Origin: Spirodela intermedia
Lineage: Eukaryota; Streptophyta; Magnoliopsida; Alismatales; Araceae
Assembly (NCBI GenBank): GCA_902729315.2
Contig: LR746272.1
Span: 6,139,827 to 6,203,826, forward strand
Length of the DNA: 64,000 nucleotides
Direction of reading: 5' to 3'
The notes under the pieces are model-generated. The model ran no database searches and had not been told where the DNA came from. It saw nothing but the letters and a program-made list of their open reading frames with translations. This document shows, piece by piece, positions 12,141 to 24,010 of the stretch. The translations under genes were made by a program, and so were the position numbers. Numbering within the stretch: position 1 is the stretch's first letter; every line of letters starts with the position of its first letter.

Positions 12141-12491
12141 ACATACCCCTGCACATAAAGAATATAAAGCTTTTGTATTTTCATTATTTTAAGGGTATAC
12201 TTAAAAATTATATAATCTTTTTATCCAACAAACTATATGTTGCCATGTGGCTGCCAATTATCTAAATATTTTGTGGAAAATCACTACTAGTGAAGGTTTC
12301 CTTTATTTGACTTTGCATTTCTTTTGAAGAGAAATAATTGATGACAAGAGTGAGGGAGACAATTGATCATTGATTGAATCTTCATCAATGACCAATAAGG
12401 ATCTTTGATGGCATCTAACAATAGATTTCGAGTAGAAAACTACAAGCTTTCAAAGGAAAATTCATCTTCTACTGATTGACAAGTGAACCAT

Positions 12492-15400
12492 TAACGTAAC
12501 TTAGTTGTTGTATAGTAAATTACACAAATTAAAATTTTATAAAATTAGAAAATACTAATTTTAAGATATTTAGAAGTATTTTTGAATAAATATATTAATT
12601 AAAATTCAGTAAAAGTTCTAACAAATAGTGATAATTTTCCAAGTCAATCATGGGGGTGTAATATAATATCTAGTATTTTCGAATTTTCTATAAAGAATAT
12701 AATTTTGAAGAATTTTATACTAAGAAATGAAAATAAAGTATATTTAAACTTCACAAAAAAAGAAAAATAAGGGGTATGATGTCAAGATGATGTCAGCACT
12801 TGATGCATGTGAATTGAGCGAAAATAGAGTTTCATCTAGTGATTCTTATATAAGTGATTACAAACGATTTAATTGGTCAAATTAAGATCTATAAAAGCTA
12901 GAAGAATCGTAATTGAACAAAGAATAATTTAAAAAGTAAAAGTTATATAAATTATCACTAAATGAAGTGATAATTAAGTTGAAAGTAAGAAAGACAAAGT
13001 TTCGACCTTGAGACAATATTTGTTGAAATTCTATATGTTTGAGAGGGTCATTAAACAACGTCCATAACCTCAAAGGCTCTCTTTAGACATGGATAACTTG
13101 GACATTCACTAATTTTTTTTAAAATTTTAAAAAATGAGAGAGGAAGTTAAACTAATAAAAAAAATGATAAAATAAAGTTCTGACATTGTGATAGCGATAC
13201 ATCGGTGATGCACCAGAATCCTAAGCATTTAGGAGGATTGTCATGTAGTGTCTATAGCCTCAAAAGTTCTTCTTTAAGAAGGATGATGTGAGCAATCTCT
13301 AGATCTTCTTGTGAAGTCTAAAGGTCGATGAAATGGGTCGTTGAATTGTCTTCGGTGGCTGTTGACATGACTCAGTCGTTGTATATTAAATCACGTAAAT
13401 ATAAAATTTATAAAACTAGAAAATACGAATTTTTGGATATTTAGAAGTATTTCTAAATACATATATCAATTATAATTCAATAAAAATTCCAAAACTAGTG
13501 GTAATTTTCCAGGTCAATCACAGGGATGTAATATAATATATGGTAATTATTCAGAATTTTTCTCAATGAATACGATTTTCTTACGAATTTTATACTAGAA
13601 AATAAAAAGGAAATATATTTAAAATTCACAAAAAAAGGAAATAAGGGTGCGGATGTCAGGATGACGTCAACGCCAGGCGAACGTGAATCAGGCGAAAACA
13701 AAGTTCCGCCCGGCGATTCTTATAGAGGCAATTATAGACGACTTAATTAATCAAATTAAGATCTGTAAAACCCGGAAGAATCGTAATTGAACAAAGTATA
13801 GTTTGGTAAATTAAAATCAACAAAGTATCACTAAATAAAGCGTAAATTAAATTGAAAGCAGGAAAACAGAGTTCTGGCGTCGCGACGGCGATGCGTCGGC
13901 GATGTACTGGAGTCTTGAGCGTTCGGGAGGATCGTCGTGCAGTGTCCATGGCCTCGAAGGCTCTCCTTGGACAAAGACGACGTGGGCAATCTCTAGATCT
14001 TCTCGCGAAGTCTAGAGATCAATGAAGTGGGTCGTTGAATCATCTCCGACAGCTGTCACCCGGCAGAGCGGAAAAACGGTGACTTTGCGGCTCTCCGGTG
14101 GCTGTCACCCGACGAAGAGGAGTTGGATGGAGGTGGGGCGCGTGTCAGGGAGCTTCATCCTCAGGTCCGCACAGCAAGAGGAGGCTCTTCATTGCATCTG
14201 GTACGCTCTCAAGAGGTGGTGACTAGTCTCCTAGCAGATCGTCCTCTTCCCGACGACAGCTTGTTCGTCGATCAATCGGAGATGATTTACTCAATAGATT
14301 CGCGATCCTTTTATCGCGAATCGTTTAGCAATTTTAGTAGCAATGCTCCGCGAATTATGTTGATGAGATTTTTGCCGATGATCCAGCGATTCTCGTTGCT
14401 TAATCCTTCACCGGCGATATGCAGGAAAGTCGCGATAATCAGATAAAAATATATGAATTTTGACTCTAGGAGGATTCAAACCTGCGCTGGTCGCCCGCCT
14501 CTTCTGAGGAAGGTGTGACGGGGGTTTAGTCCCACATCGGTTGTACGCCGATTTTTCGGGCGAATATATAGTAATATTAGCTTTGTGAGCAAAGTCCCTT
14601 CTCTCGCGTGTATGACCACTCCTTGCCCCAAAGCCGGCTGGCCACCGGTGACGTGGGAGGGAAGTGGCGTACGCATGCCCTATCGGTCCCCAAGCCAACC
14701 CGCTCGAGCCCCTGCTCGTGGCTTACTCTCAGACTGCGCATCCGACCTGCTTACTGGCCCAGCTGGCCGGCGGGTCCCCCCATTTTTGTAATATTTTTTA
14801 TTTTTATTTCTTGTTCTTCATTTATCTCAAAAGTAAGACTATAAAAATCGTATAAAATCACATAATTACCCAAAAATTCACGTTAATCAATTGAAAACCA
14901 AAAATCATTCTTTAACACAAATATAAGTCTATTTATCATGAGTTAAGGCTAAAACTATATTATTTACTAATTATTAACTCATGATAATGAAGACTTATCA
15001 GCTGTCACTCAGTAGAGTGAAAAAACAACGACTTTATGGCTCTTCAGTGGCTATCACTTAGTGGAGCAGGAAAACGGCGACTATTAACCTATGGAGCAGA
15101 AAAATGGTGACTTTCTAGCTCTTCAGTGGTTGTCACTTGATGGAGAAGAGTTGGATTGAGGTAGGGTGCATGTTAGGGAGCTCCATTCTTAAGTCCGCAC
15201 AACAAGAGAAGGCTCTTCATCGCATCTAGTATGCTCTCAAGAGGTGGCGACTAGTCTCTCGATAGATCATCCTCTTCTTGACGGCAACTTGTTTATTGAT
15301 CAATCAAAGATCATTTACTTGATAGATTTGTAATCTTTTTATCACAAATCATTCAATAATTTTAGTAAGAATGCTCCATGAATCGCATTCACGATATTTT

Positions 15401-16126
15401 CACCGTGATTCTAGTGGCTTAATCCTTCATTGGTGATTTACAAGAAAGCTGTGATTTAATCAGATAAAAATACGAGTTTTGACTCTAGTAAGATTTGAAC
15501 CCTCATCATTCACTTGCTTGTATGAGAGAGAATGAAATAAATACTCTAATACCCTTATAAAGTGACATCATCATAATATATCGTTGTTATAATTAAGAGA
15601 TATTTTATGTATTGAAATAATCAACACTATTTCGAGGAAGGTGTGATGCGGGTTTAATCCCATATCGGTTGTATGTTGAAGTTTTGGGTGAATATATAGT
15701 AATACTAGATCTAGAAGTAATGAGTCTATTTCTCTCATGTGTACGACCACTCCTTGCCTCATAGTAGGTTGGCCACTAGTGACTTGGAAGGGGAGTGGTG
15801 CACACATGCCTCCATCGGTCTATAGTCGCTCGAGCCCCTACTTGTGACTTTATTTTGATTGCACTTCTAACCCGCTTGTAGGCCCGGCTGGCTGACAGGT
15901 CCCCCCTTTTTATCTTTTTATTTTATTTTTTTCTTTATTTATTTCAAAAATAAGATTATAAAAATTATATAAAATCACATATAATTAGATAATTAGCCAA
16001 AAATTCACACTAATCAAATAAAAATTACTTTCACAATTTAATATAAATATAAGTCTATTTATCATTAGTTAGGACTAAAACTATATTATTTATTAATTAT
16101 TTTCTCATGATAATGAAGACTTATCA
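12492..16126 (-). mobile_element. Athila-family solo LTR (copy A), split by copy B
   Basis: Antisense solo LTR in two parts, 12492-13362 and 15006-16126, about 1,990 bp after removing the insert and its duplicated target. Begins TAACGTAACTTAG (family TGACGTGACTCAG with G-to-A decay) and ends AATGAAGACTTATCA. Flanks ACCAT (12487-12491) and ATCAT (16127-16131) look like a 5-bp target duplication with one C/T difference. It carries an extra stretch of about 115 bp near 15520-15632 absent from copy B. CpG sites are largely converted to TpG/CpA. No internal retrotransposon sequence is present, so it is a recombination product. Confidence 0.85.
13363..15000 (-). mobile_element. Athila-family solo LTR (copy B), nested in copy A
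   Basis: 1,638-bp antisense LTR, TGACATGACTCAG...GAAGACTTATCA, flanked by a perfect 5-bp target duplication GCTGT at 13358-13362 and 15001-15005. Copy A resumes in register right after it (GCTGTCAC). It keeps many CpG sites (GACGGCGATGCGTCGG near 13880), so it is clearly younger than copy A. Open frames in it on both strands (for example 14585-14791) show no conserved domain. Confidence 0.92.
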
Positions 16127-16149
16127 ATCATCATTTAAAAGAGAGAGAA

Positions 16150-16520
16150 CTACCAAAAGATTTGTCTCGGCTTCTTTAGAGTGCCCCATTTGGGATAAAA
16201 TCTCCTCTTACAATGTATAATTGTAGAAGAAGCTCCTTTGTGACTCTCTTGGAAAATGACATCAAGGATAACAAGTCCCAACTTAAGAAACTACATGGTG
16301 GGTGAGAGCAAAATCTACATCTACAATGAGAAAGTGGTCCAATACATGATCTTAAGACTTATGGATGTAGAATGCAGAGAAGTGGAGTTGAGGTTCGAGT
16401 GGCTAAATGATATAAGGGATAGGTAATAACTAAGGTCATTAAGTGTCTTCAATTTCTCTTTGAATGGTCACATATTACAATGTGAATGATTAGGGAACTC
16501 TTGCTCTCTCTCTCTCCTCT
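16150..16520 (+). pseudogene. Relic of last exon and 3' flank of a second C2-domain gene
   Basis: Aligns with exon 3 of the C2 gene from about the CCCCATGGG block onward and continues past the stop into the 3' flank (TAATAACTAAGGTCATT, then ATTAGGGAACTC and a CT run). The 3' part still reads VGESKIYIYNEKVVQYMIL, then a VECREVELRFEW strand and a stop at about 16424-16426, but the upstream part has frameshifts and the first two exons are missing. Best read as a tandem gene duplicate truncated near the LTR insertions that now separate it from the parent gene. Confidence 0.8.
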
Positions 16521-17105
16521 CTAACCCCTTTACCACTACTTTAATGCTTTCGATAATTGGACATGTATAGGTTTGGGAGGAATTTAGTCAATTTTGTAAT
16601 ATTGTTGAAAGATTAGACATGTATTTTTGCATATAGGAGTGACAATATGTAGCCATAAAAGTTTTTCTATAGAAAGGGTGGTCAGAAGAGTTTGATCTTG
16701 ATCTAAGTTCAGATAGCAATTCAAAATTTAAGCTTTTATCATAGTAGAATAAAAAATAATTTTTGTGCTCTTTATAATGATAACTAGCCAATGATGAATA
16801 CTTTCCTAAATGTTTACAAACTATTTTATTTATGATGTAATTTCTTCTACTCTCTCTCTCTCTCTATATATATATATCTTGAAAATTATGTATAGAAGTT
16901 CATGCAAAGCTTAGCAAGCTCAAGTTTGTGCTTCATTTGATTTTGACATAAAATCCATCTTTCAACCTTCATGATTGGGATCAAGTTTTCTTGGAGTAAT
17001 CAATTTTGGTCTATATATTAAGGTTTTCCTTTCTATAGATTAAGGTAATATGCATATATATCTCTCTCACTTCCTTTTTTGGAATAATACATTTTCCCTC
17101 AATCT

Positions 17106-17114
<9 letters not shown>

Positions 17115-17164
<50 letters not shown>
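17115..17164. repeat. (GA)25 microsatellite
   Basis: Uninterrupted GA dinucleotide run. A shorter (TC)n-(TA)n run is at about 16850-16877. The flanking 16521-17620 is AT-rich with no recognisable gene. Confidence 0.95.
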
Positions 17165-17172
<8 letters not shown>

Positions 17173-17620
17173 CATTTGCAAATATGAGTGGAGATATGTA
17201 GTAATGGGATTGTTGCAGCCCTTTAAATGACAAGAAACTTGTGAAATACTTGACTTTTCACAGACTTCATTAAAAGAAGTATTAAGGGTTATGAGTTGTT
17301 TTGGTTATGATTATGTATTAGTCATTGATTTTAATGTATGCAAATTTAAAAATATTTATAACTGAGCTATCTAAATAAATTCTAGTATTAGTACAAGTTT
17401 AGATCAACCCTCAAGGATGATGAGAAATAATTTTGATGAATTTATAATTTTTCAAATACAAATACTAACTAAAAATAAAAGAACATAATGAAATGTGACG
17501 AGATGAGTAAAAACATCTTCTCTTCAATACTTAATATCCTTATTTATAAATTAATTTATTATATTTAATTCTCTTGTTAGCTTTGGATAATAAGAAAAAA
17601 AGGTTTTTATGATGAGATGA

Positions 17621-19365
17621 TATGTGACTTAGTCATTGTACAAGAAATCATGTAAATTTAAAATTTATCAAAACTAAAAAATATGAATTTTTTGATAATT
17701 AGACATATTTTTGAACAAATATATCAATTATAATTCAATAAAAAACTTTTAAAAATAGTAGTAATTTTCTAAGTCGATCACATGGATGTAATATAATATC
17801 AGGTAATTATTTAAAAGTTTTCTCAAAGAATAATATTTTCTATAGATTGTGCACTAGTAAATAAAACTAAAATATATTTAAAATTCACAAAAAAGTGAAA
17901 TAAGGGTGCAGACGTCAAGATGACGTCAAGCCCGACAAACTCAAATTAGACGAAAATAGAGTTCTATCTCGTGATTCTTATGTAAGTGACTACATATGAT
18001 TTAATTGATCAAATTAAGATCTATAAAAGCCAAAAGAATCGTAATTAAATGAAGTATATCCTAGCAAATTTAAATCACACAAATTATCACTAAATAAAGT
18101 GAAAATTAAGTTGAAAGTAAGAAAATAGAGTTCCGACATCACGTAGTGATGTGTTGGCAATGCACTAGAATCTTGAGTGTTTAGGAGGATTGTTGTGCAG
18201 TGTTCACAACCTCAAAGGCTCTCTTGGGATATGGACAACGTGGGCAATCTCTAGATCATTTTTGCGAAGTCTAGAGATCAATGAAATGAGTCGTCGAATC
18301 ATCTCCAATGGTTGTCACTCGATGGAGCGGAAAAATGACGACTTTGCAGCTCTCTGGTAGTTGTCACCTAATGGAGAAGAGCTAGATGGAGGTGGGGCAC
18401 GTGTTAGGAAGCTTCATCCTTAGGTCTGCACAGTAAGATGAGGCTCTTCATCTAATCCAGTGCACTCTCAGGAGGTGGCGACTCGTCTCCTAGTGGATCA
18501 TCCTCTTCTTGACAATGGCTTATTCGTCGATCAATCAGAGATGCTTTACTCGATAGATTTGTGATTTTTTTATCACAAATCATTCAAAAATTTTAGTAAC
18601 AATGTTTTGCGAATCATGTTGACGAGATTTTCACCAATGATCTAGTGATTTTGGTGGCTTAATCCTTCACTAGTAATATGCAGGAAAGTTGTGATAATCA
18701 GATAAAAAATGAGTTTTAACTCTAGGAGGATTTGAACCCGTGCTAGTTGACTGTCTACATAAAAGAGATTGAAATAAGTACTCTAATGTCCTTATCAAAT
18801 GATGTCATTATGATATCTCTCTCTTATAAATAAGGAGTATTGTAGGTATTAAATCATCGAAGCCTTTTGGAAAAGGTGTGATGTGAGTTTAGTCCCACAT
18901 CGCTTGTACGCCAAAGTTTTGGGCAAATATCTAGTAATATTATATTTGCAAGTAAGTCTCTTTTTACCGCATGTACGACCATTCTTTGCTTCACAGCCAA
19001 CTAGCTACTAGTGACGTGGAAGGGGAGTGGCACACAGGTGCCCCCATCAATCGTAGCTGCTCAAGCCCTTACTCACAGCTTCTCTTTGACTGCACTTCCA
19101 ACCCACTTTCAGGCTCAACTGGTCGGCGGGTATCCCCCATTTTGCTATATTTCAATTTTAATTTCTTTTTCTTTATTTATCTCAAAAGTAAGACTATAAA
19201 AATCATAGAAATTTATAGAAAATCACATAATTAGCCAAAAATTCATGTTAATCAATTGAAAATCACTTTTCACACTTTAACACAAATATAAGTCTATTTA
19301 CCATGAGTTAAGGCTAAAACTATATTATTTACTAATTATTAAGTCATGATAATGAAGACTTATCA
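17621..19365 (-). mobile_element. Athila-family solo LTR (copy C)
   Basis: Antisense LTR, from TATGTGACTTAGTCATTG to AATGAAGACTTATCA, about 1,745 bp. Probable target duplication GATGA (17616-17620) / AATGA (19366-19370), one transition apart. Carries the extra segment of about 115 bp (about 18755-18870) also seen in copies A, D and E. The paired TGACG block is still readable (GACGTCAAGATGACGTCA near 17911). Strong CpG decay. Confidence 0.82.
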
Positions 19366-19536
19366 AATGACTAAATTAAAAATAGGGAAATATAGATTTA
19401 AAATTGTGAAATGAAAGATGAGAATAGTGATTGTCAATAAAATGACTTCTATTGACATGGAGAATTCTTTCAAATAATTAAAACTACGACATAAATTAAA
19501 ATTTAAATAAATAGACTATGAAATTACCTTAGTTAT

Positions 19537-21344
19537 TGATGTGACTTAATCATTGTATAATAAATCATGTAAATTCAAAATTTATAAAATTAAAAAATAC
19601 CAATAGATTTTAAGTAGTATTTCAATACAAATATATCAAATATAATTTGGTAAAGGACTAAAAAATATTCAAACTTTTCAAGTTGATCACAAGGATGTTA
19701 AACAATATTAGATAAAATTTTTGAATTTTCTTAAAAGAATTTAAGTTTTAAAGATTTTTTGACAAAATAATAAAGATATAATATATTTAAAAATTTATAA
19801 AAAAAAGAACTTTGGATGTGGACATCAACGTGACAAATGAGTTTCAGGTGACAATAGAGTTCTATCTAGTGATTCTTGTGTAAATAATTACTGACTATTT
19901 AATTGGGCCCCCATTTCCTATCTTATAGTAAGTGACTTATGAGGCACAACACTATATCACAATGAATTCTTGGAGCTGTTCACGAAATGTGGCATGTATA
20001 ATTTGTTGCTTTGAATTTGACTTAGAGATCAAACTAAAATCTATAAAAGTCAAAATAATTGTAATTTACTAGAGAAGAGTTTTGAAATTTTAATGACATA
20101 AAATCTTACTAATTTAAGTAAGAGTTAAGTTTAAAATAGGAAAGACAAAGTTTCAGCTTTACATTGACGATCACCAAAATTTTGAATATTATGTGATGTC
20201 CATGGTCTCCAAAGCATTCTTTGGGCATTCAAAACATAAGCAAGCTTTCAATCTTCTATGAAGCCCAATTATTGATGAAATGGGTTGACAAATCATCTAT
20301 GACAGCTGTAACTTGATGGAGTAGAAAAGTCTCTACAATGAGAGGAGGCTCATATCATATTTGGTTCAGTATGAAGAGATAGCGACTTGTCATTAAGTAT
20401 TTTACTATCATCCTATTCTCGATGACAATTTGTTCATTGATTAATCGGAGATGATTTTCTTAATAAATTCATAATCTTTTTATCTAAGAATCTATTGTTA
20501 GTACTAATGATGATCTAGAAATAGCATTAGAGAAATTCCATTGATCAGGGAATGATTCTAGTGGTTTGATCTTTGACCAATGCTCTATAGTAAAATCAAA
20601 AGTTAAATAAGTAAAGAATATAAAATTTGGCTCTAATAAGATTCAAACCTTCATTAGTCACTTGCCTACATGAGAGAGAGCTAAGTAATTACCCAAATTG
20701 TTTTTCCCATGATTTCATAAGGGTATTTTCTTCTTATAATATAAGGGTATTTTGGGTATAAAAATATTAAAAACTTGTTGACAAGTACTAACATGGGTTT
20801 AATCCCACATTAATTATTTTCCAAGGTATAAGACAAATATATATCAATGTGTCTTTTTATATTTGAGTTCCCTCATATTGTGACAAAATGGCTAGGATCA
20901 CTTAAGGACAGAGCTAAGCTAGGTGGTTCACCATCACATACACATGTGTATGACAACTCCTTTCCCCATGCCTAGCTTATCCCTCATGACATGAAAAGGG
21001 AGTGACACACACATGCTTTGCATGTGTCCTTTAGTTACTTGAGCCCCTAGACTTGTGCCTTTGACTAGTTTGATGTGCCCTCTAGGTCAGCTACTAGGTC
21101 CCAACTAGTGGGTTCTCTTTTTTTTATTTTTTCTTTCTTTATTTTATTTTTTCATTTATTTCAAAACCATGAATATAAAAATTATATAAATTCACATAAA
21201 ATTACATAATTAATGAAAAAAATCACATTAATCAGCTAAAATATTTTTCTCAAATTAAAATAAATATAAGCCTATTTATCATGAGTTAAGGCTTAAATAT
21301 ATATTATTAATTAACTATTAACTCATGATAATGAAGATTTATTA
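19537..21344 (-). mobile_element. Athila-family solo LTR (copy D) with small insertion
   Basis: Antisense LTR from TGATGTGACTTAATC to AATGAAGATTTATTA, about 1,808 bp; flanks GTTAT (19532-19536) and GATAT (21345-21349) match at four of five positions. Between about 19905 and 20028 it has some 125 bp, starting GGGCCCCCATTTCC, with no counterpart in the other copies. More diverged than B or C. Confidence 0.75.
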
Positions 21345-21818
21345 GATATAAGTCAAAGGTGAAGTAAAATAATTAAATTTGTGACTAAAAATAAATTATA
21401 AAACTAAAATTTGAACTTTGTTGTTCGTCACTTAGCAAAAAATTTTAGAAACTAAGAAATGTTTTAATTATTAGATAAAATATTTCCTTTCCTTATCTGT
21501 CACTTGAGGATGAGAAAAGAGATTACAAGTAATTTAAATAAAAAATTTAATTAAATTCATAATAATGAGGATTAAGAACAAAAATGAAAATTTTCTTTTT
21601 TCTTTGTCTATCAGCCAAGAAAATAAGAAGAATGAAGTATTTAAACTAAAAGAATTTGAAATTTTCTTATCAATGTTTGTCACTCAAAGGACATAAAGAG
21701 AAATGAAGTGAGAAAATAATTAAAGTTCAAATCACAAAGAATTTTATTGATTGTAGCCCTCTTGATTCCAAAATCCTCCTTCCTTATACTTCAACCTTAT
21801 TCCCTTGTCCTTTGTGAC

Positions 21819-23165
21819 TGACGTGAACTAATCACTGTATAATAAATCACATCAATTTAAAGTTTATAAAACTAAGAAATATTTTTTTTTCTATTTTTTG
21901 AAATATTTCTATAAATATAAATAAATTTATATTCAATAATAGGTTTCAAAAATAGTGAAAAATTTCTAGATCAATTATAAGAATATAAGATAATCTCAAA
22001 TAATATTTAAAAATTCATGAAAAAGAAAAAAAATGAGTGTTGATGTCAAGATAACGTCAACACCCTAATAAATAGAATTTGGTAGGAAATAGAGTTCTAT
22101 TTGATTATTCTTTGATTATAGATGATTTAACTAATCAAATTAAGATCTATAAAAGCTAGAAGAATTATAATTTAATAAAGAACATTTTTGAAACTTCAAA
22201 TGACATAAAATATTATTAATTTAAGTAAAAAATCTATTTCAAGTAGAAAAGACAAAGTTTTGACTTTGAGGTGACAATCATTAGAATTTTATACATTTGG
22301 GAGGATAATATGTGATACCTAAAACCTCAAAGACTCTCTTTGGACTTAGACAATGTGGGTAATCTCTAAATCTTATTTCAAAGTCTCTAAATTAATAAGA
22401 TGGGTCAAAGAATCTTCTCTAATGACTATCACCCGATAGAAATGAGTTATATGTAGAGGGGGCACCTCTTAAGGAGCTTCATCCTTAGGTCCATATAGTA
22501 AGGTGAGACTATTCATCATTTCTAGTACACTTTCAAAAGGTGATGACTTATCTCCTAGTAGATTGTCTTCTTCTTAATGATGATTTCTTTGTCGATCAAT
22601 TAGAGATGATTTTCTTAATAGATTTATGATCATTTTATCTTGAATCATTTGTCAATTGATAATGATACTCTATGAATCACATTGACGACAATTTTTTTGA
22701 TGATTGAGTGATTCTAACAACTTAATTGTTGATTGACACTCTACAAAAAATCATGATTTAATTAGATAAACAATATAAATTTTGGCTCTAGTGGGATTCG
22801 AACCTTCATCAGTCACTTAGCTAGGTGTGAGAGAGAATGTAAATTACTTGCACAGTATTACCCAATGACATCATGGAGGCATTTTCTTCTTATAAATTAG
22901 TCATGTTTTTGTGATAAAAAAAGTAAAAACCTACCAATGACTATGACGTGAGCTAAGTATCACATTGATTGTTTTTCAATGTCTCAAAACATTATTAGAA
23001 AATTTATATAATTTTATATAAAATCAAAAAATTAACCAAAAATCACATTAATCAATTAAAAACTACTTTTCTGAATTTAACATAAATATAAGTCTATTTA
23101 TTATGATTTAAGGCCTTAACTCTATTATTAATAAATTATTTACTCATGATAATGATGACTTATTA
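21819..23165 (-). mobile_element. Athila-family solo LTR (copy E), internally deleted
   Basis: Antisense LTR beginning TGACGTGAACTAATCACTG and ending near ACTCATGATAATGATGACTTATTA, about 1,350 bp. It lacks the block (CTTGAGCCCC...GGTCCC) between about 22990 and 23000 that other copies carry. No convincing target duplication. The spacer D-E (21345-21818) holds a loose recurrence of a GTCACTTAG/GTCACTTGAGGA motif but no gene. Confidence 0.72.
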
Positions 23166-23756
23166 TTGCCTCTTGGCCTTTTAGCTTTTAATCCACCATC
23201 TGTCCACCTTTAGAGGAGTGAGGAACCTCCTTTTCTATTCCATCATTTTGAAAATCTCACATTTCATTTTGATTTAACTATTTTTTCTTTTTTTCCATCT
23301 TCATTTTTTGACTCTCATTTTCTACTTCGATTCCTACCAAAAATTATATGTTTAGTATATAAAATTATTCATTATAAGTAACAAATCTTTATTTTAAATT
23401 TAAGATCAATTAGATAAGTATTTGCAAAGTAATCACAATTTTCATATTATTATTTGTTTAGTTCTTATTTTTTCTGATTTTTCCTAGCATTTTCCTGATT
23501 TTTGTAAAGTTGGTTCCCACATTGTTTATAATTTTTCAATCGTTTCTAATGTTTTTCAGGCATTTTTTTGCCATATTCTGCAGTCTTCCACTCATAAATC
23601 TACTGCATTAACCTATGGAAGGCACATGATTCAAACTTGGGTCACCCATGCAATAAGTGGGTCAACTATCAAACTAAGGCTCACTAAATCAACACTCACT
23701 GAATCAGGACTTGCTAAATCAACACTCACTAAACCATGGCTCGTCGAACTAGAGCT

Positions 23757-24010
23757 CTTCAAAGTTTAGTCCCATAATTGATTCCTCCCAAAATAAAATG
23801 ACTAGGACTACCTTGGGAGAAGAGTAGATAGGTGGTTTGAAGGTGTGGAAAAGAAGTGGTGCACAAGTGCATTACATGAGTTCCTTAAGCCACTTGACCC
23901 TAGTTCTTAGTAACCCAAACAAAGCTCTCTAATGCGCAGCACTCTCTAGGTCAGCTGTTGAGTGCCAGTTGGCTAGTAAGTCCCTTCATTTTTATTATTT
24001 TATTATTTTA
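23757..24010 (-). mobile_element. Possible fragment of the same LTR family
   Basis: Contains, in order, TTTAGTCCCATAATTG, GTGGTGCACAAGTGC, CTTAAGCCACTTGACC, CTCTAGGTCAGCTG and GGCTAGTAAGTCCC, matching the block missing from copy E and present in copy D (GTGACACACACATGC, TACTTGAGCCCC, CTCTAGGTCAGCTACTAGG). Ends are not definable. May be the displaced missing piece of copy E or a separate insertion. Confidence 0.4.

Noticed and set aside
13363-15000. Several 60-107-codon frames within LTR copy B and equivalents at 18971, 29665, 30240 and 40765
   Set aside because: Equivalent frames recur at each LTR copy because the LTRs are repeated; none has a coding signature and most are broken in older copies.
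22780-22830. tRNA gene suggested by a B-box match
   Set aside because: No acceptor, D or anticodon stems nearby; the motif sits at a fixed position within an LTR.
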